Assembly (NCBI GenBank): GCA_905221605.1
Contig: CAJNDS010002504.1
Location: forward strand, 1-62,000
DNA length: 62,000 nucleotides
Direction: 5' to 3'
Origin: Symbiodinium natans
Lineage: Eukaryota > Sar > Dinophyceae > Suessiales > Symbiodiniaceae
The position numbers were made by a program, and so were the translations under genes. Within the stretch, counting starts at the first letter, position 1. Each line of letters opens with the position of its first letter. The notes beneath the pieces were generated by a model. The model worked only from the letters and a program-made list of their open reading frames with translations, ran no database searches and had not been told where the DNA came from. This document shows positions 58,396 to 62,000 of the stretch, piece by piece.

Positions 58396-58737
58396 TGCGC
58401 TGCTGATATTGCCGGAATGGCTAAAGCACAAGCGCCTGTCCTCATTGACCAGCGAGTAGTCACGGATGTTTCCGTATTTTTCCTTAGATGGCCGCTGGAA
58501 AGCCAAAATTCTGCCGCAAGTGTCTGCTTTTGAAACCTCGCACATGGTATTCCAGGCTCCAGTTGTCTGGACCAACTTGGCTATGGCGGCCATGGTGCTC
58601 GCAAAGCCAGGTCCACAATCATGGCCGCACAGAGTCGCTGGTCGTGGTACTTCCTTAACGCATGTCATGCAGCAGAAAAAGGCATGGCACCTTACGGCCA
58701 TGTCACACAGGCTGCATGTTGCATTGGCACATGTGCC
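58396..58737 (-). CDS. Cysteine-rich exon of an unknown protein
   Basis: A 114-codon minus-strand exon candidate follows an AG (58739-58738) and ends at a GTAATC donor (58395-58390). It is open throughout and in phase at both ends. The first third is rich in Cys (spacing C-x(4)-C-x2-C-x5-C, then CC-x2-C), followed by GHDCGPGF and a mixed helical part ending SHSGNISSA. The downstream intron would begin with the inverted TAG/CTA array. An extracellular or metal-binding domain is possible, but the family is not recognised. The opposite strand is also open here, so the strand choice rests on the splice sites. Confidence 0.4.
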
Positions 58738-58899
58738 CTACGCCCTACGCGCAGTGTGAGCGCCCACATGCCTTTCCAAGTTCGGTGAACCAAGTTGCAG
58801 ATTGAGCACGAACTTGGTGTTCCTTAGCTGAGCTTGAATCGTTTTGCGATGCTTCTGGCCTGGTCGTGTCTGCACGGCAATATCAGCCGGCAAAGGCTG

Positions 58900-59107
58900 A
58901 ACGTGTTGACACCACGAGCAGCGGTAGCGTTCTCTTATGATCGCACGTTACAGGCCTGTACGTTCCTGCGATTGCGGTACAACCAGTCGCAAACTGCCTG
59001 AAACCTTCGGCGCATTCTAATTCAACCTCTGAAGCCTCAAGGAAATGATTCAGTGGTGTCGAATCATTCTTAGGATCAAAGGTTCCATTTCTTAGGCTTC
59101 GTACGAG
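58900..59107 (-). CDS. Possible exon upstream of the cysteine-rich exon
   Basis: The minus-strand frame is open across this interval and has protein-like content (for example FLEASEVELECAEGFRQ). A possible AG acceptor lies at about 59109-59108. The donor could not be fixed; candidates are GTAACG and GTACAG near 58945-58955. It would lie in the same gene as 58396-58737. No known domain. Confidence 0.3.
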
Positions 59108-59518
59108 CTGCACTGGATCTCTCTTCTTCTACCCAGCGAAGAGGGCCCACCAGGGACCCCCGGCCGCGCCGCTTTGGCCCGCCGCTCTGTCGGGCGGATG
59201 AGACTTCCCCCTCTGTTGACTCGTGTTTGGTCCTTTGGAGGGGTTGCTATTTGGGAGAACTACAACATGGCCCCTCGCCCAGTCAGTATCGGAGGTGCCC
59301 CATCATCGTGCCATGCCCCGTCAGTGTTCAGAGTTTGGCTCATTGGCCTCACTCTTGTTGGCGTCCAACCCATCCTCTGCCTCATCGAGTTGCGTGTCCG
59401 GCAGTGTTCTTGACTGCCCCTCAGTGGAGACTGGAGGTTCCTCAGCATGGTTTGCAGATGCCCCCTCGCTGAGTGGTCGGCCCCCTCGACGAAGATGTTG
59501 GCCCCCCCGGCGACGCTC

Positions 59519-59519
59519 T

Positions 59520-59578
<59 letters not shown>
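59519..59578. repeat. (CT)n dinucleotide run
   Basis: An uninterrupted CT repeat of about 60 bp. On the minus strand it would read as Arg-Glu repeats inside a short acidic frame (59321-59611), which is probably an artefact. Confidence 0.9.
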
Positions 59579-59580
<2 letters not shown>

Positions 59581-59683
59581 CAATTTGCAGAGGCTTTCGT
59601 TGTCGCATCACAGTACAGACGACTGCAAAGGTAGATTTCAGTTCACAGTCTACACACTAAAGCCTCGATGCCGGGACACTCAG

Positions 59684-60018
59684 GCTGGATGAACGGAAAG
59701 GAGGCGCAGTAGCCGAGTCGGCTGCGGAGGCGAGTCAGCTCTTCCTGGCAGGATCAAGGGATCCAAAAGCAGCCCCCCCACCCCAAACTGACTGATTATT
59801 GACCCGTCCTGTTTCTCAAAGCGGACGAGGAACTGCTTGGAGTTGTGCATGTCAATGACGCCTCGTCCGATTCTGAGGCTGCAAGCCGACCAGTACTTGC
59901 AGAGAATGAGTTGAACGAAGTTGAATGTGAGTCATGTGAGCCCTCGCAACACACCCATCGCTCTCTTCCGATTGGCGCGACGGAAGTCCCTGACAGCGCC
60001 GCAGTGTTGGTTCAGTAG
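59684..60018 (+). CDS. Possible two-exon 3' end of an acidic protein
   Basis: Exon 59684-59751 and exon 59822-60018 (TAG at the end) on the + strand. The first follows CACTCAG, the second a pyrimidine-rich TTTCTCAAAG. The intron is 70 bp and begins with GA, as in the EF-hand gene. The join is in phase and gives about 87 residues, Glu/Ala/Ser-rich and probably disordered (contains AESAAEASQLFL, NELNEVECESCEP). Family not recognised. This is the only gene-like candidate in the right part of the window on the + strand. Confidence 0.35.
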
Positions 60019-61494
60019 GGCATAAGCGACGCAACGATGCTACTGGAGGCCGAAAGGCCCGGACTGACAATCTACAGCAACGCCTGCTCTACAGAGCGCC
60101 GCTCCTCGCTGAACCCTAACATATCGATGCAATTTGATCGATGTCTCGTCCTACGCCCGCCCTTGATCCACTACACACCGCTGAAAAGAAATCCTAAACG
60201 TTCAAAACCCGAAACTCCAACCGAGCCACCTGGCATCTTTCAGCTAAGTCACGCAAGAAGTATGTAACGAAGGCTTCTTCTCTGGCAAGGAAGGGATCTT
60301 CCCTCTGGGAAGGGTCCTTGCAGCTCTGGCAGTTGCATCAAGGGGGTTTGTAAAAATGACTTGGAACGTTTTTCGACTTTGGGTTTCTGATTGGGGGGGG
60401 TTTGAAAAGTTCTGCATCTAGAGGTTGTGCTCGTGGACCCTGGGGTCTAGAAGGTTCTGAGGCTATGGGTTTAGGGGTTTGATGATGGTGATGATGTAGG
60501 GCGGGTAGAAGGGCTTCAAAGAAGGGGGGTACTTGAGGGGTTGAGGGTGTTGGGTTTAGGGAGTAGGGAATAGCAGCTGCTGCCGGCTGCCGCCGCGCGC
60601 GGGCCAGAGCCGGACGTGGCAAGGCAGGGCCTTCAGGTTTGAGGCAATTGTGTGGGGGGCTTGTTGTTGGGGGCCTGGTCAGTGCGGTCTGTTTGGGGTG
60701 GGCTTCGGTTTGATGCTTGGCTTGGGCTTCTTGAAAGTGGGATGTTGAGGCTGTGCCGGGCTGTGGCCTTTGGGCTGGTGGCTCGGGCAGCTTGGGTTGA
60801 AATTGAAATGGGGGTCCTTGGAGTCTGCCCCAAACCCAAACCCTCGCCCTCAAACTCAACAAGCCTCACAAGCCTAAATCCTGCTCCTCCCCAAACTCAA
60901 GGACCCCAAAAACCAAATCCCAAACCCTCGGCCGTTGGGTTGAGGGTGTAGGGTTGAGAGAAAGCTACTGACCTTCAAACAAACACTTGCAAACCCTAAA
61001 CCCTGAACCCTAAACTTTGAGAGGCACCCTAAACCCCTAAACCCTGAACCTAAACTTTGATAAGCCCTACCAGGGATCCCAGAAAGAGGACCTTAATCTA
61101 GAGCGCCGGAGCACCAGGCCCCGTTCGACCCGTGTCTTGAAAGAGCCTGAACCCTAACACGCCGTATATAAGGCCAAAACCACCCTTACCCTCGCCGTCT
61201 TTTCTTTACGCGGAAGCATTGCGCGAGCACACAGAACCCCAAGCTGAAGATGGCTGAAAAGGTGGTGAGTGACAACGTGCGGCATGCTGCCGTTGAGTGG
61301 CAGACATGTAAACAACTGAGCACTACTGGCAACTGGATTTTTTTCATGTCACGCGGCTTCCTATCCATGCCAAAAGCGGATCAAAACTTTGACATTGTCG
61401 CGTGCGCGCGCGTGCGCGCGCGGAGACTTCGAAACATGTCGAAGCACAAGTGCCTTGCAAGCAGAACGTGTGCGTGCTACTGGAGGCATGGCCT
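60019..61494. other. Intergenic: G-rich DNA and telomere-like motifs
   Basis: A Pro-rich minus-strand frame (60338-60862) reflects strand-biased G-rich DNA with GGGTTTAGGG-like words and is not called. Telomere-like CCCTAAA motifs lie at 60993-61047 in two groups separated by a repeated CTAAACTTTGA. An alternating GCGCGC tract, possibly Z-DNA prone, lies at about 61399-61421. Confidence 0.4.
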
Positions 61495-62000
61495 TCAAGC
61501 CACGGAGCCAAACATCTGCAAAAGGTCTGCATCCGTTGCCTTTGGTCTGGCCACAGCGACCGTTTTTGCCTTTGGCACAGGAGTGATCGGAGAGGAGCCC
61601 CACGCCTTTGGCGTGGCCACAGCGACAGGTGTTGTCACAGCGACCGGTGTTGCCTTGGGCCCAGGGCTGACTGTCATTCGGCTTTCGTACTTCACCAGGG
61701 CAGCCGGTTTGTCCAGCGGCTTCACATCGGCGAGCTTACGCCGCTTTGTCCCCTCCAGCACGTTCTGGAGAACCTGCAGATCTCAATGAACATAAATCGC
61801 AATGATGGTTCAAAAATGAGTAACGCATGGCCTCACACCTTGCTGCAACCCAGAAGCGAAATTCTTGCGGGCAGCGTTGCGGCAAACACAGATGCAACGG
61901 ATGTTGCTCATCAGTGCAGCCAGCACGCCGTGTCCGGACTCCGGGCCAACATCGATCAAAACCTCGGCCTGGAAGATGTAGGCAAGCTCTTGCCGCAGCG
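61495..62000 (-). CDS. Protein with Rossmann/SAM-methyltransferase-like motif, 3' end
   Basis: Minus-strand exons 62000-61837 (continuing beyond the window) and 61773-61495, stop TGA at 61497-61495. The donor is GTGAGG after a Gly codon and the acceptor is CTGCAG; the 63-bp intron joins in phase. The first exon encodes VLIDVGPESGHGVLAAL, resembling motif I of class I SAM-dependent methyltransferases, followed by a strand-helix pattern (NIRCICVCRN). The second exon opens with a Lys/Arg-rich helix and continues into a low-complexity tail with repeated TPVAV-like units rich in Ala, Val, Pro, Thr and Lys, ending DLLQMFGSVA. Methyltransferase-like folds of this kind are, as I recall, common in dinoflagellate proteins; activity cannot be judged from this fragment. 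Confidence 0.6.

Noticed and set aside
57939-58406. Poly-Val/Leu frame on the + strand over the inverted array
   Set aside because: Repeat artefact; the minus-strand exon next to it ends before the array at a GT donor.
59321-59611. 96-codon minus-strand frame with Arg-Glu repeats
   Set aside because: The repeat part is the (CT)n run. The acidic remainder could be an exon, but the opposite strand is equally open and no splice pair was fixed.
60338-60862. 174-codon Pro-rich frame on the minus strand
   Set aside because: Reflects a strand bias of G-rich DNA with telomere-like words; no domain and frequent single-base repeats.
61160-61175. TATATAA-like word as a promoter
   Set aside because: Dinoflagellate promoters are not known to rely on a TATA box, and no gene start on this strand is supported downstream.
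61250-61789. 179-codon + strand frame starting with an ATG
   Set aside because: Most of it is antisense to the well-supported minus-strand exon 61495-61773, whose splice sites and composition are better.

Overview
The window looks like nuclear DNA of a dinoflagellate, most likely a Symbiodinium-type alga. This is inferred from several signs together: interstitial TTTAGGG-type telomere motifs, split genes whose introns begin with GC or GA instead of GT, an EF-hand protein family whose exon-by-exon layout I recognise from dinoflagellates, a possible relic of the dinoflagellate spliced leader at the 5' end of a retroelement, and large amounts of simple-sequence DNA. No bacterial operons, rRNA or tRNA genes or CRISPR arrays were seen.

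Region 1 (1-16795) is a head-to-tail array of three copies of one non-LTR (LINE-type) retrotransposon, all on the + strand. Copy 1 is cut by the left edge of the window and has one frameshift. Copy 2 (3776-10035) is full length with one frameshift. Copy 3 (10036-16795) has an uninterrupted 1606-codon reading frame. The protein carries, in order, an EEP (APE-like) endonuclease, a basic helical linker, a reverse transcriptase, four zinc-finger-like modules and a C-terminal ubiquitin-specific-protease-like (peptidase C19) domain with its Cys box, QRF box and GHY box present. Each 3' UTR is about 1.4 kb with a perfect stem-loop. Copies 1 and 3 end in long (GTT)n tails, and the next element begins directly at the end of the previous one. 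The copies are mosaics: the 5' end and 3' UTR are nearly identical, the endonuclease-RT core differs between copies 2 and 3, and the protease segment behaves like an exchangeable cassette whose borders fall on GGAGGNNTCCTCC palindromes.

Region 2 (16796-44913) has no gene that I can name. It holds scattered short coding-like patches, an AT-rich island (18300-18990), a dispersed repeat family with a strong hairpin (28125-30225), telomere-like motifs, a (CCCTAAG)n block and purine tracts.

Region 3 (44914-62000) holds pieces of split genes, mostly on the minus strand: the end of a single-pass membrane protein (44914-45192), the last exons of a multi-EF-hand calcium-binding protein (51683-54202), a cysteine-rich exon (58396-58737), and the end of a protein with a Rossmann or SAM-methyltransferase-like motif that runs off the right edge (61495-62000). 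A possible two-exon acidic gene end lies on the + strand (59684-60018). This part also contains trinucleotide arrays, one of which is a very long inverted TAG/CTA structure (58008-58386), a 60-bp minisatellite and a 23-bp periodic repeat. All exon models come from reading frames and splice sites only; no transcript or homology search was available.
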